A stretch of DNA of 64,000 bases, taken from positions 103,424,659 to 103,488,658 of the forward strand of contig NC_089822.1 in assembly GCF_035046505.1 (NCBI RefSeq). The letters are read 5' to 3'. Position numbers and translations under genes: made by a program. Numbering within the stretch: position 1 is the stretch's first letter; every line of letters begins with the position of its first letter. Origin of the DNA: Tiliqua scincoides. Taxonomy: Eukaryota > Chordata > Lepidosauria > Squamata > Scincidae. Shown here in pieces: positions 1-13,700 of the stretch. Under the pieces are notes generated by a model. That model was not told the origin of the DNA and did no database searches. It saw only the letters and a list, made by a program, of their open reading frames with translations.

Positions 1-1361
1 GGTTAGTACTTTAAGTAGCTGCCACCCAACACAGCAGGCTTCTCAAGGGCAGCTAGAGATGTCAACACACACATAGCTACAGGAAAATAAGAAAGCTAAC
101 TGGTTTTACTCTACTCAGATGCCTATATACACTTACATGATCTTTCCCTACAGATGTTCAGAGAAAGCAGAGTTCCCCCTTGGCATGTGCCAACCCTGAG
201 GGGACCCATAGCAAAGACCCAGCGCCGCTTTATGGCACAGCCTGCCAATCATAATTCCTCCATTTTGCTGAGTCATGTTTGCCCCACTTGTGCTGTTCAA
301 CCAATCATTACCCGGGCCTGCTTTTGCCATCGGGCCAATCAGAGCACCTGCATGTATTTCTCTTCCATGGTGTGATCTCATCATTTGCACCTGTGTGGTA
401 TGTCCTGGCCCTGGTGCTATCCTTCTTATTCCCAAGGGCATCTGGCCTTCTTCTACTTTCCATTTCAAAGTTAACTCTGCCTCCCCCTTCCTGTTGATTA
501 ACACCTTCTCCACTCCATAACTTTGCCTGACTACGCAGTTCCAACTTCAAAAGACATAACTTCCTTTATCATATTCTCCCTCTATATTAAGTACTCTCCC
601 TCAGTTACCTTATCCTAACCTACCCCATCACCCTCTTATGTTGAATGATCCCTTATAATTCCAATTACCCCTTACAATCCCATGCACCTCCTTCACATAG
701 CCTTTTCTGCTGCAGATGTGAGTCTTCATCCACATCATAAGACTTATTCAGGTCTACCAGCCATAGGGTTCCCATGCGTCAGACACAGACATTCAGGGTT
801 TCGGCCTCCTCCAAGGGAAAGAGTTTAATGTCAGGGTGAGCAACCAAGAAGAAAAGGAGCAGAATTGTGCCTGCTTGGCTTGAGAGTTTTTGCTATTAGT
901 TACTGCTATAGTACATGAATGGTGCATATTCTCTCTCCACATCTAACAATTTTTATTAACTTTGACATTTCTACAAAATGCATGGTTCTGTAGTGCATTT
1001 CTTCAAGTTCCAAGAGTCCCTGCTCTTCCACCCCAGTTTCTATCAGGTAGGGAAGGGCAGAGAGAAGGTAGGGGCAGAGGGAAGGGATGGTAAAGAAGGA
1101 ATGTGAAAGAGTTCCAAATACGTTTATAGTTACCTGAGTTCCTGAAAAGTTTTGGAGTGCCCTGCAGGGATCCAGAGCTTCTAAGTAGTGTGTGAAAATC
1201 CCAATCTGAGGCAACACACAGGAGATGACTGGGTCCAGTGACAAGTAGCTAATCAAAATCCTCCAAAATTTAAGGAGTTTTGGAGTTGTTGCCTCTTGCA
1301 GCACTGGAAATGAGCTGAGCAGTTGGAGTTATCGGAGTGAGAAAGGTCTTCTAATCTAAAG
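1..1361. other. unassigned sequence downstream of HAO2
   Basis: No supported gene. 240-350 carries three CCAAT motifs on the plus strand in a C/T-rich stretch, which could belong to an old promoter or a decayed repeat; too weak to assign. The minus-strand open frame at 906-1304 has no recognisable family. Confidence 0.3.
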
Positions 1362-1787
1362 CAGGGGTGTCCAAACATTTTGGCAGGATGGCTGACACTG
1401 AGACAGGGGCTGGGGGAAAAAAAGAATTTATTTTTCATAATTTACATAAATGAATATATTTGAGATGGCACTTCTATGAATGAATGAAGGTCTTGCAATA
1501 GCTCAAGGCCTATAAAAGGCCTTGCACAAAGCAAGGCCAGCCTTTTCATTGCTGCCACTCCTGCATCACAGACATGGAACAGCAAGCAGTGGAGGGAGCC
1601 CTCGTCACACAGGTCAGGTGAGAGGTCAGTTGTCCTCACACTGAGGGCAGTTGTGTCGGGCCAGCATTGGCTCCAGCAAGTCTCTGGAGGGCCAGAGGCT
1701 CATTGGAGACTGGGGGCTCCCTGCAGGCTGGATTGGGAGCCCCCAAGGGCCGCAAGTGGCCCCCGGACCAGGGTTTGGGCACCCCTG
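1362..1787. mobile_element. hAT MITE (CAGGGGTG...CACCCCTG), 426 bp
   Basis: Terminal inverted repeats CAGGGGTGTCCAAA and TTTGGGCACCCCTG, flanked by a perfect 8-bp target duplication ATCTAAAG (1354-1361, 1788-1795). Interior is closely related to the copies at 53062 and 62094, including the segments GGCCTATAAAAGGCCTTGC and GAGGGCCAGAGGCTCATTGG. Non-autonomous; no transposase frame. Confidence 0.9.
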
Positions 1788-2194
1788 ATCTAAAGCATAC
1801 TGTGTGTGTAAATGTGTAACTTGGTGGGTCAGTGGACTCACAATGGGGGCTGATGTGCTCCAGCTCACAATCAAGGAATCCTTTTCTAATCAAAATGTAG
1901 ATAGAGGATGTCACCTGTGGGATTGATCCAAAGGCTTAACCATAGCAGCTAAAATGCAGATGTACTAGGAACACTTTACAAGTAAAATGAAAATACAGGC
2001 TTTCAATGCAGACAAGCCAGGGAGATGTCAGGCACATTGGAATAGGGTTTCATAGCGCATGTGCAAAATACATAGGCTATGTGCAAACCAGGAGATTACA
2101 CAGTAAGCAGGCAAAATGCAGATGACTTGATACTGCATACAGAGATCAAAATATTGTGTTCAGTGGGGGTAAATGCAAAATGTAAATACAAATA

Positions 2195-2460
2195 CGGTTG
2201 AGTATCCCCAAAGTGCTTGAGACTGGAAGTGTTTTGGATTTTGGAACATTTGCATAAAAATAATGAGATATCTTGGGGATGGGATCCAAGGCTAAATACC
2301 TGTAAGTCTTGGCCCTATTTGGCACATCATCCTACAAATCCAAGGATCTTTCAACTAGAGACACATGGGAATGAACACAATGCCTTATGCAGGCAAAGAA
2401 GCAACCTGCCATTGGTGTGGGTGTTCTGCAAACATGCTGTCCACCCCTGGTGTGGATAAG
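2195..2460 (+). mobile_element. possible Tigger-like DNA transposon fragment
   Basis: Segments GGTTGAGTATCCCC, GGAAGTGTTTTGGATTTTGG and AATGAGATATCTTGGGGATG resemble an old mariner/Tigger-type repeat known in amniotes. Right end not found. Family by memory only. Confidence 0.3.
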
Positions 2461-3336
2461 GCCCCTGGGTTAGCCCTTCCCATCACCCCCTGGAAGGCTG
2501 CCAGCTTGGTTATGAACTGCAAAGCTTCCTAACTGGACTTTCTACTGCAATGTGTGTTTTGCACAAATTTTGGTGCTTTATCTCTGGCAACAAAAGTTTC
2601 CTTAATAAGATTATTTTTGGGGCACATGTGTGTGCTTTAATACACATCTTTCAGAGCACTCATGATAACATCTGTTTCAGTTGAATCAAAATGAATCTTG
2701 CCTTTCTTCCTGCCTTTACCCTCTAGCCTTTTCAGATATCTAAGTTTATTATAACTGTACTCTGCCGATTAGCTAAATGCAGGATTAGAAGCCTTAAAAT
2801 CAAGCCAGTAGTGATGTTCGTGTTCCTTTTCAGAGGGTCGAGTATGTTCCTCAATACCTCATGGAATCCTTTGGGGTCCCTCGAGCCAACTGTGCAGGGA
2901 CCATGAAATTTTTTGTCATTGTAATATATTGCTGCTGCATAGCCAGGTGAACATCCTTGAAATTTATTATACTGGCCGATTTAATGTTATTTTTACTACT
3001 TATCTAGGCAACTATGAATTTGCCAGCAAGGACTGTTATCAACAGAACAAATATAAGAGCCTCAGTGAAGGACATAGAAAGGCACCCTTTCTGAGAGACA
3101 ATGCCAGATGATCTAAACAAGACCAGCTCTCAAGGACGGGTTTTGACTTTCTGCCTGCTTAAATCACAGATTGTTCAGAGCTTTCTTATAATAACTTATC
3201 AGCCTTCTCCATAACAAAAACAAACCTTCAGGAGCTATGTGTTACAAACACAGTAGAAAGAACTGGCTATTCTTTAGGACAACTTGTCTGGTAGCTTTCA
3301 AAACTCAAAAAGGGAGTTTTGGTATCTTTCTTGGGC

Positions 3337-3813
3337 AGCCCAATCCTAACTTGTGCTGGAATAGGCAGGCCACCTGGCCTGCACTGAATCCAGCGCAGGG
3401 TTAGAGGTCAACCTGGCGCAACTCAGAGTAAAGTCCCCTGATCCTGAGTAAGACTCCAGCCACCTCAATGGGGCTACTCAGATCTGCGCTAGCTAAAGCA
3501 CTGGCACAGATCTGCACAGCATGGTATAAAGCCGGTTTGCTCGGGAGGGGGGTTAGGATCTGGCCTATGTGCCACCCCCCTCCCAGGCCTGGCCCGCCCA
3601 TTAGCCCACGCACCACCTGTCCCAGAATGCCCCTGAAACACCCTCCCAAACCCTCACACTGGCGGCTCAGAGGTCAATCCAGTGGAATAGACCAGCACAG
3701 TCCTTGCAACAACTTCCTCAACTCCCGCGGTGGTACAAACATAAAGCACATTCACAGCACCCAGAAGCCACGCAAGGGATTTGTGCCAGATTAACTCAAT
3801 TCCAGGATTGCCC
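3337..3813. mobile_element. probable MITE with AGCCCAATCCTA terminus
   Basis: Starts AGCCCAATCCTAACTTG and may end near CCAGGATTGCCC at 3802-3813. The CAGGCCACCTGGCCTG segment near 3365 recurs in the large inverted repeat arms near 20810 and 26150, so part of this repeat family is also inside those arms. Confidence 0.4.
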
Positions 3814-3897
3814 TCTGAGTCTTGCTGTCTACCTCCACTTAACTCCTGATGAAAGTACGGCCAAGACAATGGAGGTGAACAGAAATCAGGGTTTTCA

Positions 3898-4298
3898 TTT
3901 ATTCAGAGTGTGTTGCTGCAAAAATATGAAGATGCTTTACTGCTGAAGAAAAGATTTAAGTCTCCATTATTCCGTTTTGCTTGGCATCCTTGTGCCACTT
4001 GCTGGCACATGAGGTATCTATCAGCTCGTGCATAGCAAGGTTTATGGGCGCAATCCACCTGGAATTTCTGTTGCACTCATCCCACCAGCATGAACAAGAG
4101 CTGTACCAGGGAATTATTCAAAAAAGCAATACATTTGGAAAATAAATGAGATCATTAATCTGTACATCTTCCTTTTTCACTCTGTGTCTTAAAAAGTGAG
4201 TTTCAGCGGGGGTGGGGTGGGGTCAGTAGGTGGATTTGAATTGATTTCTAGGCTCTGCATGAGGCCCACCTGGATGCAAATAATACAGTCCTTTTAAT
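3898..4298 (-). other. candidate HAO2 polyadenylation signals
   Basis: On the minus strand an ATTAAA lies at 4298-4293 and an AATAAA at 3903-3898, about 350 and 740 bp past the stop codon. Either could end the 3' UTR; neither is proven. Confidence 0.3.
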
Positions 4299-4645
4299 AT
4301 TAAAAAATCCAGTCAGAGCATAAAGCTGTTGAGCAGTGCACATGGCATTGTCTGGGCAAGCTACAGAGTGAGAAAACGTTGCACCATTGTGCCAGGGCTG
4401 AATGTTTCTTAAGAACGTTTCTGAGGTTGGGAGACAGTCTTGAGAAGAAAAGAAGTCGATCTCATCAGTTGTCAGGTGAAGAGCTGAGGCAACAGTAAGC
4501 TGTCTACTGGGTACACACAAGAGAGTGCTCCAGTCTGGTAGCACATTTTCTGATCTGGCTTTGAGAACCTTTTCCGTCACTCCAAAAACCATGCATTGTG
4601 ATGGTGGTTGTGATGATTTCTGAAGAGCACCTGCTGGAGGATCCT

Positions 4646-4701
4646 TTACAGCCTGGAGTACTGAAGAAGATGTGGGCCAATTTCTGAGACGTTTCTGCAG
4701 C
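4646..4701 (-). CDS. HAO2: HAO2 terminal coding exon 7 with PTS1
   Basis: 56 coding bases, acceptor TTTCATCCAG. Completes Gly338 and encodes [17 protein letters not shown] followed by TAA at 4648-4646; human HAO2 ends CRSVAEINRNLVQFSRL. The SRL tail is a type 1 peroxisomal targeting signal. A longer open frame overlaps on the same strand in a different phase and is not used. Confidence 0.93.
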
Positions 4702-7700
4702 CTGGATGAAAATACACAAGCTCAGGACAAAGGGCATCCATTCAGTGCTCAGCACATCACACAATAGCAAGGTTCCTTGGAATGAAACTTTCCTGAGTTT
4801 GATTTTTAAAGTACAAATTCTTTTCAGTTTTGGAGCTAACCATCCTTAGGAAGCCTGCTTAGACCCTTTATTTTCAATCCACTTTCTTGTTCAGATCTAG
4901 CTTTTAGGCAATGTTTTTGTGGGACTGATTGGATTTTGTTTGAGCCACTGCTATGCAGGATGGGTGGTGAATGCAGTGTTCTGCTGACTGCTTTTGCTCT
5001 GTTAGGTTTTGGGTTGGACTTTTTAAAATGTTCTGATACTTATTACGAGTTATTACTCGTATAATTCTTAAGAATTTGCTTTTCACCACTTTGAGTCCCC
5101 CTCTGGACAGAAAACCAGGATCATTTTAAGCCATTTCTGACCAATGTTCAGGACCAAATGTGTACACCAGGGGTGCTCACACTTTTTTGGCTCGAGAGCT
5201 ACTTTGAAACCCAGCAAGGCCTGGAGATCTACCAGGGGGGAAGAAGCGTCTGACAGACAGCCCCTTTGAAGTATGGAGCCCCTGCTGGACCAGGTCAGAG
5301 GAGGCCCACCAAGTCCAGCTTCCTGTGCCCCACAGTGGCCCACCAGATGCTTCAGGAAGCACACGGGAGGCCTCTCCTCTCTCCCCACCCCACATACTGG
5401 GAGCAGCCACAGGTCCCCCCAAGAGGCACATGCCCAGCCTTGCTGAACTACGGCTGGGCATGGCTGGGCTGGGTTGGGCCGGACCTGACTGGAAGGGAAG
5501 GGGAGGGTCACTCAGGGCCTCCCGCGGCAACCACCATCAGAGCGACTCCATCTCGAACGCCTGCCCCTCCCCCTTCCGCTACGGAGCCCCAGGAAGCGCC
5601 TCAGTCCAGTGCAGCCCAGCTCCCCCTCCCGCCGCCGCCCACTTTAGCTCCTGCTCTTCCAGCATGCAGCACCACGAAACTGATGAAACTGACTAGAGTC
5701 TAGTCAGTTTCGTCAGTTTTGTTGCTGCATGCCTGAAGAGCAGCTAAAGTGTCAGTTTCAGTGTCAGTTTAGTGTCAGCTAAATATGTCAGTTTCGTCTA
5801 GTCACTAGACGAAACTGACATATTAACAGTTTGGAGAGACAGGGCTCCGCGATCTACTCATTTTGCCTCGCGATCTACCGGTAGATCGCAATCCACCTAT
5901 TGAGCACCCCTGGTGTACACCTATGAGCTGGGAAAAAATGGGTTATTTATCCAATGCATTTTGAGATCTGTTAACGTAAATGTTCGTATGTAGAATGCTG
6001 TTAGTTGCTATAGAATTCCAGGAATCAGGAGTACATGGGGAATAAGGTTGGAGCATTTGCTTTTTTTTTACCTAGCAAGAAATGTAGGCCAAATCAGAAA
6101 AGCTTGTTTCATACAAAGCTACCCACTTAACTGATGGCACAATCTGGGTTAGGATGAAGAGTCTTGGTGAGAGTTGTGAAGCATCTCCATGAATTTTACT
6201 ACATATCTAGAATGTAATTCTGCTCTTACAGTTAAGTGTCAGGAATCTTTCTACCTCAAAGAAAAACTATGACTTAGGTGTATTATCAGTTATGTCTGTT
6301 GTCTGTTGAAACTCAGCAGTCTTATGTTCATTCCACTCAAATCATACCAAAGAGAGATAATGGCTCCTGTCTCACTACAAGTATCATGTCTACAGCCCAC
6401 ACAAAATAAAGAGACTTGAATTGGTCACAACAGACTTCTTCGCTTGTTTTGGTGAGACTTGATCATGATAATGTTTAGCAGAATTTGGAACACTTTGAAT
6501 AGAGAAACATGTGGGTGGGGAGGAAAATGGGAAGGAGTTGATCAGTGAATGCTTAGTAAGAGCAGCAATGGCACAAACAGTAGATATACTTTTCTGATTT
6601 GAAAACAATAAAACCTAGTAGTTAAAATCATGATGGAAACTAAGGGTAAACTCCAGTGGGAGGTTCTCCAGCGCAATGTTCACAGAAATGTATGGCAAGT
6701 ACACAAAAGCACAGCAGAGCTCTTCCACAGCTCCCATACAGTTCTCTTGAGAACCTGCATTGTGCCCACGGGATGCTCTTAGGCTGCAATCCTATGCACA
6801 TTTACTTGGGTCCAAGAGCCTAATCCTATTGTGTGTGTGCTGGTGCAGCAGCATCAAAAATGGGCACACTGTATCCAGTGTGAGGGGGGCAGACCAGGAG
6901 GCTTCAGAGGCTAATTTAAATTCCCTTACACCTCTGTAAGCCTCCCGACCTGCGACAGGTCTCCTCAGACCTGCACTAGTGATTTCGCTGGTGCAAGTCC
7001 AAGGAGAGAAAGGGGGCAGGGAGGCTGCAAGACAGGGGGATAGGATCTGGTGCATGCTGTTGCCACCAGATCCACCCCTCCTGCAGCTTTCCCACCCTGA
7101 TATGCCCCCTCCCTGCCCAGATTCACCCCTCCTCACCCCCATTATGTTCTCTCTACCCCCTCCCACCTCTGTTGCTGATTTGCCTGCTCCTGAGAGCCAA
7201 CAACATGGGTGGAAAAGCTTTGGCCTTCCCACCAGTGTCCCTGGCAGTGCACTACTAGGTGCACTGCGGGAGCACCTTTTACAATGGCACTGGCTGCATT
7301 ACAGCAGTCGGCACCAGTGGAAGAGGTGCTAGGACGCTGGCCAGTAAGTATAGAATTAGGCTGTAAGTCCCATTGAAATCAGACTTACTTCTGAGTAGCT
7401 ATGCCTAGGGTTGTACTGTTAGTCCATTTACTTTTAAATCTGTGCTCCTGCAGTATGCTTGCATTACAAATGCTATCATCTAGTATTATATATTCTTTGG
7501 AGTCTTAGCCTCTGCCTTGACCTCATCGTTCCATTTTCCTCCTTTCTTTTGGCAGGTATAAGATCAGATGCACATTTTAGCTACAAAGCAGCTCATAAGA
7601 AGGGGAACAATCCTAGCAGGGGAAAATGTTTACCAGCCAGAGCCATTGACAGACGAAATTCGTCTCTTAAAATCTTCAGTACTTCTTTAAGTCCTTCTTC

Positions 7701-10700
7701 TCCCTGTTCCAAAAAAACAGAAACACTGTAAATCATATTAGCCAACATAGGCTGAAGCTGGACAATGGTTTTTGGGAGAGGAGGGCATCATTTCCCAAAG
7801 TAGACATGCTCCCTTCTTTTGTCCTACTGTCCCCTCTAATCAAACAGCTGTTGAAGCACTACAAAAACCGGTCTAATCTGTTTGAACAAGATGATAGAAG
7901 GCTGATTGTGGAGTGAAAGAGAGCAAGGATACCTCTTTCCTGCCGACTCAAACATGCTGGGTGTATACCATGAATATAAGCATGTGGGATGAGACAGGCT
8001 AATTAAAGGCCCCATCCTATCCAACTTTCCAGTGCCAATGCAGCTGCAGTGCAGCCCTGAGGTAAGCAAGCAAACATTCTCTTACCTTGAGAAGGTCTCT
8101 GCGACTGCCTTCCCACTGCAGGATGCAGCACATGCTCCATTGGCACAGCTACATCAACACTAGAAATTTGGATAGGATCTGGCTCTAAGGGTGCAATCCT
8201 ATCCACACTTACCTGGGAGTAAGCCCCATTGACTATACTGGGATTTACTTCTGAGTAGACATGCATAGGCTTGGGGTCTAACGTACTGTCTGAAGCTCTC
8301 CGAAGCAGCCATTTTCAACCACTGTGCCGCTGGGAGTGGTCCACAGGTGTGCCACAGGAATGTGGGGGAAGGTCATTTATTAGTAGGGTCAATGGGGATT
8401 GTGGGCCCCCACTGGCAGCATGGTGTGCCTTGTCAATTGTCAAAAACCTGAAGGTGTGTCTTGACAATTTTAGTGCCTTGTCAGCGTGCCATGAGATGAA
8501 AAAGGTTGAAAATTACTGCTCCAAAGAGTAACACTACTACTGCTGCCCTAGTTTATCAGTTGCAGACATCCAAACTGGGATGGCAAAAGAAGAGGAGGTT
8601 AAATTCCAAGTTAGGGGACAGACCTCAGGTGAGTCCTGAATAAAGACAACCGTCTAGCAAGCATCCCCTTTTTGCAGTATGATGGTTCTCCTCATCTTTT
8701 ACACTTCTCATGCTTTCCTGAAGAACCCCTCATGTTATCTTGACTTCACCGAGGGCAACATGCTGACTTCCTTTCTTTCCTTTGGTAACTTTTTTGGGAG
8801 TTACATTTCCCACAAGAACAATTGGGAGAAAGATCAAGGACTCAATGAAGGCTGACAAATATTATAAGGAATATTGCTTTTCTAAGGAACAAGTGAAACA
8901 CTCTATAAAATACACAGAAGCACTATGTCACAGGAGGGATGTAAGGCTGCAATAGAGCAAGCCCCTTTACACCAACCTAAAGGTCCACATGCCCACAGTG
9001 GGGCTTGGCTTTATGGACACAAATCTTTCCTGTGCTGAACTGCAAGCTGGTTTTAAAGCTCCCACTTGGCAAACCGATCTTCACGCCCATATTCTAGCCC
9101 TGGAGCATGTCCTCATTGACTTATTGTGGCATGAGTTTTTCAGAGGCAGTAGTCCACTTCATCAGAAGCCTGAAGTAGACTGAGAAGGTAGTGTGTTGAT
9201 GCACAGCCATGGGTCACAAATATTGGAGGTGAACATCACATCTGCCTGGAGAGAACTAGACAGCCTAATTAGTGCAGCACTGAGCAAAAATGCAATACAA
9301 AAAGAAATGCGAGACATGACCCACTGCAAGTGGGAAAGGAAAGGGAGAAAGTCTGCTTTGATCAACACAAGATGATTGCTGTCCACACAGTTATTCATAC
9401 AGACTCTATGCTTAGTCACCTTATAGGCCAGACCCCATAAGGCAGGCCTTCCAATAAAGACACATTTTGCCCCAAGCGCTAGCGCTTTTAGTACATCGCC
9501 TCCTGTTCGTATCCCTCCATCCAAATAAACTTCAACTTTGCCTTGCACCGCGGTTACGATTTCAGGCAGAGCATCTATCTGCAAGGAAAGAACAAATGAA
9601 AAACTCACAAATGGCCACAGAGAGAGAGACATATGTGGGGAGAAGACACAGAGAAACCTTCCAGTGGTTCATAGATACCCTTCCTACACCTTATTCTCAT
9701 AACCACAGATCACTGTACAAGCCTCTTCCCACCATACAGAAACAGATGATTATGTTTGACTGAATGCTATACTCATGAATTCTGCAAGCGTCTGGCTTGC
9801 ACCTATTTAAAGGCCAAGCACATATTCTTGAGGCTATGCTATAAAACCAGAATTGTCCTACAGTATGTTGTCCACAGTTCAGAATCAACCTTATTAGACA
9901 CAGCATGTCAAATGCCAAGCGGAACACTGACTGACACCTTCTAGCATTCATGTTATATGTATGTGTAGTAAATATAGAATGTACAAGCACTAGGTTTTGA
10001 AGGCCTTGGCAAATGTGGCAATAGCAGAACACATTCTGCGCCTGCGTGGCAAGAGCAAACTCTTGGCCTTGGTGATGACTCTGAACCCAGTGCTGTGAAC
10101 AACAGAATCATATCTCAGGAATGTGTATTGTGGTTAAGCTAGCTAGTAGGCAGCCAGTATAATCTTATTAACCTTTAATAACCCTTAATGTTGTAATAGT
10201 ATTGTGTCATATTTTTAAGATTCAATAAGGGCTGAGCAGGCTAGCCAGGAGGAGCGCATTCTCTCTCGATCTCCCAGCGTTCTGCTTCGAGCTCTCCTGC
10301 CAGCATTATACCCTTTGAATCCATGATTGCCATCTCATCCTTGCTCTGATTCCTTGCTATTTCAGTTCCTACTAACCCTTCAGTGCATCTGCTTTCTGTA
10401 CTCCCAGCAAGCCACCAGGCCCTAGGCCTTGTGGGCTTCCCAAGCAGCATCCAAACTGTGACATCTTTCAGTGCTCTACACTCCCAACAAGCAACAAGGC
10501 CATAACAAGCCTTGGGTGCTTCCCAAAGCAGCATCTTGCGCTGCTACATGTATGCGTGCTCAAGAGACATGAGATTAGGGCCAAAGTAGATGAGACACAA
10601 TATCTGCCAGTAGACCTTCTGATTCTTTCTTGAATTTCTTTTTGTGTTGAAAATAATTCATAATTTTTTATTACAGTAGTTAATTTTGCATGCAGTTGTT

Positions 10701-13700
10701 CAAAGTTTCATGGCCCCACTGTAGCACAGAGTTAGGTAAGTCTGGTTCTAGGCTGGTCAATGGCCTTAGGTTGCAATGCTATATGCATTTTCTTGGAGTG
10801 AGCCCCATTGAACGCAATGGTATTTACTTCTGAGTAGACATGCCTAGGCCTGCATGGTTAATGTTGTCTTTTATTCTGAAAGACATTCTGTTGGATTCTA
10901 ATGCGCTCTTGTGTGAATGAGTGGCACTTCTGTTCACACAAGGGAATGGGGGTAGTTGTTTATCCTTTTCCCAGTGTAGCCCTTCATGCTTCATATAATC
11001 TTGTCCTCTGTTGCATTTGCAACAGCTGGAAAGCGCATTACACTGTTGGAGTGCTCATTCCAGCAGCATAACAAAAGATTGGGCTGTTTGTCTCCCCAAT
11101 GTCCATCATCAGGTTACACCCTGAGGCCCCAGGTATCCAGCCCTGATCTTCCTGGGTTTCATCTTCCAACCTTTAGGGTCTGATGCTTCAGAGCCCAGGC
11201 AAACCAATTTTGGGTGTTCAAACAGCAGGTCCACTGAAAGGTGCCTTTTTCTCTTTTTTTCAAGTCTCTTTCTCGAGAAACCCATTCTCATCTTCTTAGC
11301 TTCAAGTAACTCAGAGCTCTCACACAAAGAACAGGTTATCTTAAAATCTTTGATGCACAGAAGAAAATGCAACATTGTTGTCGACAATTTTTGTGCCTTG
11401 AACCCCAAACAAGGAGCTTGTTTCCCACCTTCATGTTGCACAAACAAAACAACCCTTTTCTTCAATCCAGGTTTTACTTCTTCTTCCTCCCAACTCTGTT
11501 TCTATATTTCTGTAGCATTTGCATAGGCATAAACACACATGTTATTCAAGTGCACAAGCAAATAAATCTTAGCTATGGATATTCCTGCACATGTGAACAT
11601 GGGAGATGAAGGTCCATCACTTACCGTCGCAGGTGCTCCATCCAGCTGTCTCCCCCCGTGGTTGGATACAATAATCCCTTGAACTCCATGTTTCACTGCC
11701 AGTTCTGCATCTTCCTTTGTCAGGATTCCCTTGATGATGATAGGCAGGCGCGTCAAGTTCTGTAGCCAGTAGATGTCATTCCACTTGAGAGAACAGTCTA
11801 TAGCGCCAGGTGGCAGCCCATATTCTGAATTTTCTTCACCCTGAAGCAGAGGGACAGAAAGAAACCTAATGACTGATCACACTACTGGTGTGATCACACT
11901 ATATGTCTGAAGGTTATGGTAAACTTTGGTGTATGGGTCCTGTGAGGAACTTTCCATTGCCTTGCCCTTCCCATAGTGTAGTCATATTTAGGTATGTTCT
12001 CCATTTCTCTTTGCAATTTATTTGTTATTATTTTGTATTATAGCAGGGGTCTCTAAACCTTTCGGCCCAAGGGCTGCATCAAATATCTGGCACAGTGTCG
12101 GGGGCCGGGAAAAAAAATTAGATATAAAATTCAAATAAATACATTAGAGATGGAACTTAGATGAATGAATAAATGAATGGGCTCAAATGTCCAGGACTTC
12201 TCCAAGCATGAACACAGCCCAAGAAATTAAGCACACAATTAAATGGACCCCCATTCCCCCACCCCACAAGCACAACTCTGGTTGTGTTTGGTCAACTGGG
12301 CCAGAGGCTCTCAGGGGATCAGAGGCTGGCCACGGGCTGAATAGAGGCTCGCTGCGGGCCGCATCTGGCCCCCGAGCCAGGGTTTGGAGACCCCTGTATT
12401 ATAGCAATCCCTTTCTCTTGTTGGCACTGGTTTTCAGATTTGCTGTTTTCAAGGCATCTTTCTACAACCACTTGTCCATCATGGAATTTCTGCAGAGGAT
12501 TCTGGGGTGTGTTCGAAAGCCTCTTGTACCTTACTTTATTGCACATACATTCAGAATGGGCCTGAAGACCAGGGCTGGCCCAAGACCGCCTAACCCTTGA
12601 AACATCAAGCAAACGCTGCCCCCTTACCTGATGATGTGCCAGCCTCTGCTCCCCCCCCTCTCCCCCCACTCTCAGCACAATCCTCCCCTCCACATTTTCT
12701 CTTCCTCTGATTCCCAGTGGGAAGGTCTGAAAAAGGAATATACAACCACTTGTTGTCTCTTTTAGTTTAGATGCCCTTGCTAAAGGGGAGAAGTTCTGAA
12801 GCAGGGCCTACTGCAAGTTTATTCAAGGGTTTGATTGACCTTCAGTAACCTGTGGTATATTCCAAGTAACTTGTCTTGTGTGTTTATTGTGGAGTGCAGG
12901 GCAAGTGTTACTGATGGTCTGACTTCAGTGGGCTACAACCATGATGTGGAAAGTAAAAAAGATCTACCACTGCTACAATGGCTCAGGATTGGGAGAAATA
13001 GACAGTACAGGAAGTGATATAAAGCTCCCTTCGCGCAGCAAGCTTTTTGTGTGCTTTGCTGGCCTCTCAGATCAACCACTTGCAGGGATACATTGCAAAG
13101 AACTGTAGTTAAGTTTGCTGTTTAGCCAAACATGCTGTTTGAATGGAATGTAGACCGAAGGTCAAAATCCACAAAAATGGCTGTTTAGAAGCCAAGCTGC
13201 AACATCCCACAGGGAAGAGACTGTGAAAGCAGAATGTTCCATTCGTCAGTTCAAGGCTTTGCTCCTCTGCAAGGCCACTGAGCCTCTTCAGGGAAAAGTG
13301 CGTGAAACGCCTGACGCAAGGAAGGCCAGAAACCTATTGACATGTTTGAGGTCTGAAGGAATTTTGTTCTACTTGAAATTAATCATTAAATGAGACTTAT
13401 CCTGATGCTAGTTTTGTATTATTTTGCTTCCCTCAGAAAAAAGAATAGCATACACCCTTAAGGTGTCATTACTTATCTTAGTGACAAAATTATGAGAAGG
13501 CTAAAGATTCTAAAATTTCTGGCTTGTATATCAGATGTAGGTGCCCCCTGTGGTTTTCTAGCTCAGCTGTCTATCTGTGCCAGCATGTTGCCAGCAGCTT
13601 CACAACCTTCCCATTTGGGCACAAGAACTTGCTCTTTTAGAGATGTGGTTTCCACGTCAGACATGCCTTTTTGGAAGCCCACCTTTCTCAAATGCGACTG

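Noticed and set aside
906-1304. 132-codon minus-strand frame with a GTAACT donor-like site after SGTQ
   Set aside because: No family similarity recognised, no convincing acceptor, and it lies beyond the HAO2 end in repeat-rich DNA.
4504-4770. 88-codon minus-strand open frame over the last HAO2 exon
   Set aside because: It is out of phase with HAO2. The conserved ending GCRNVSEI...SRL and the CAG acceptor at 4702 define the real frame.
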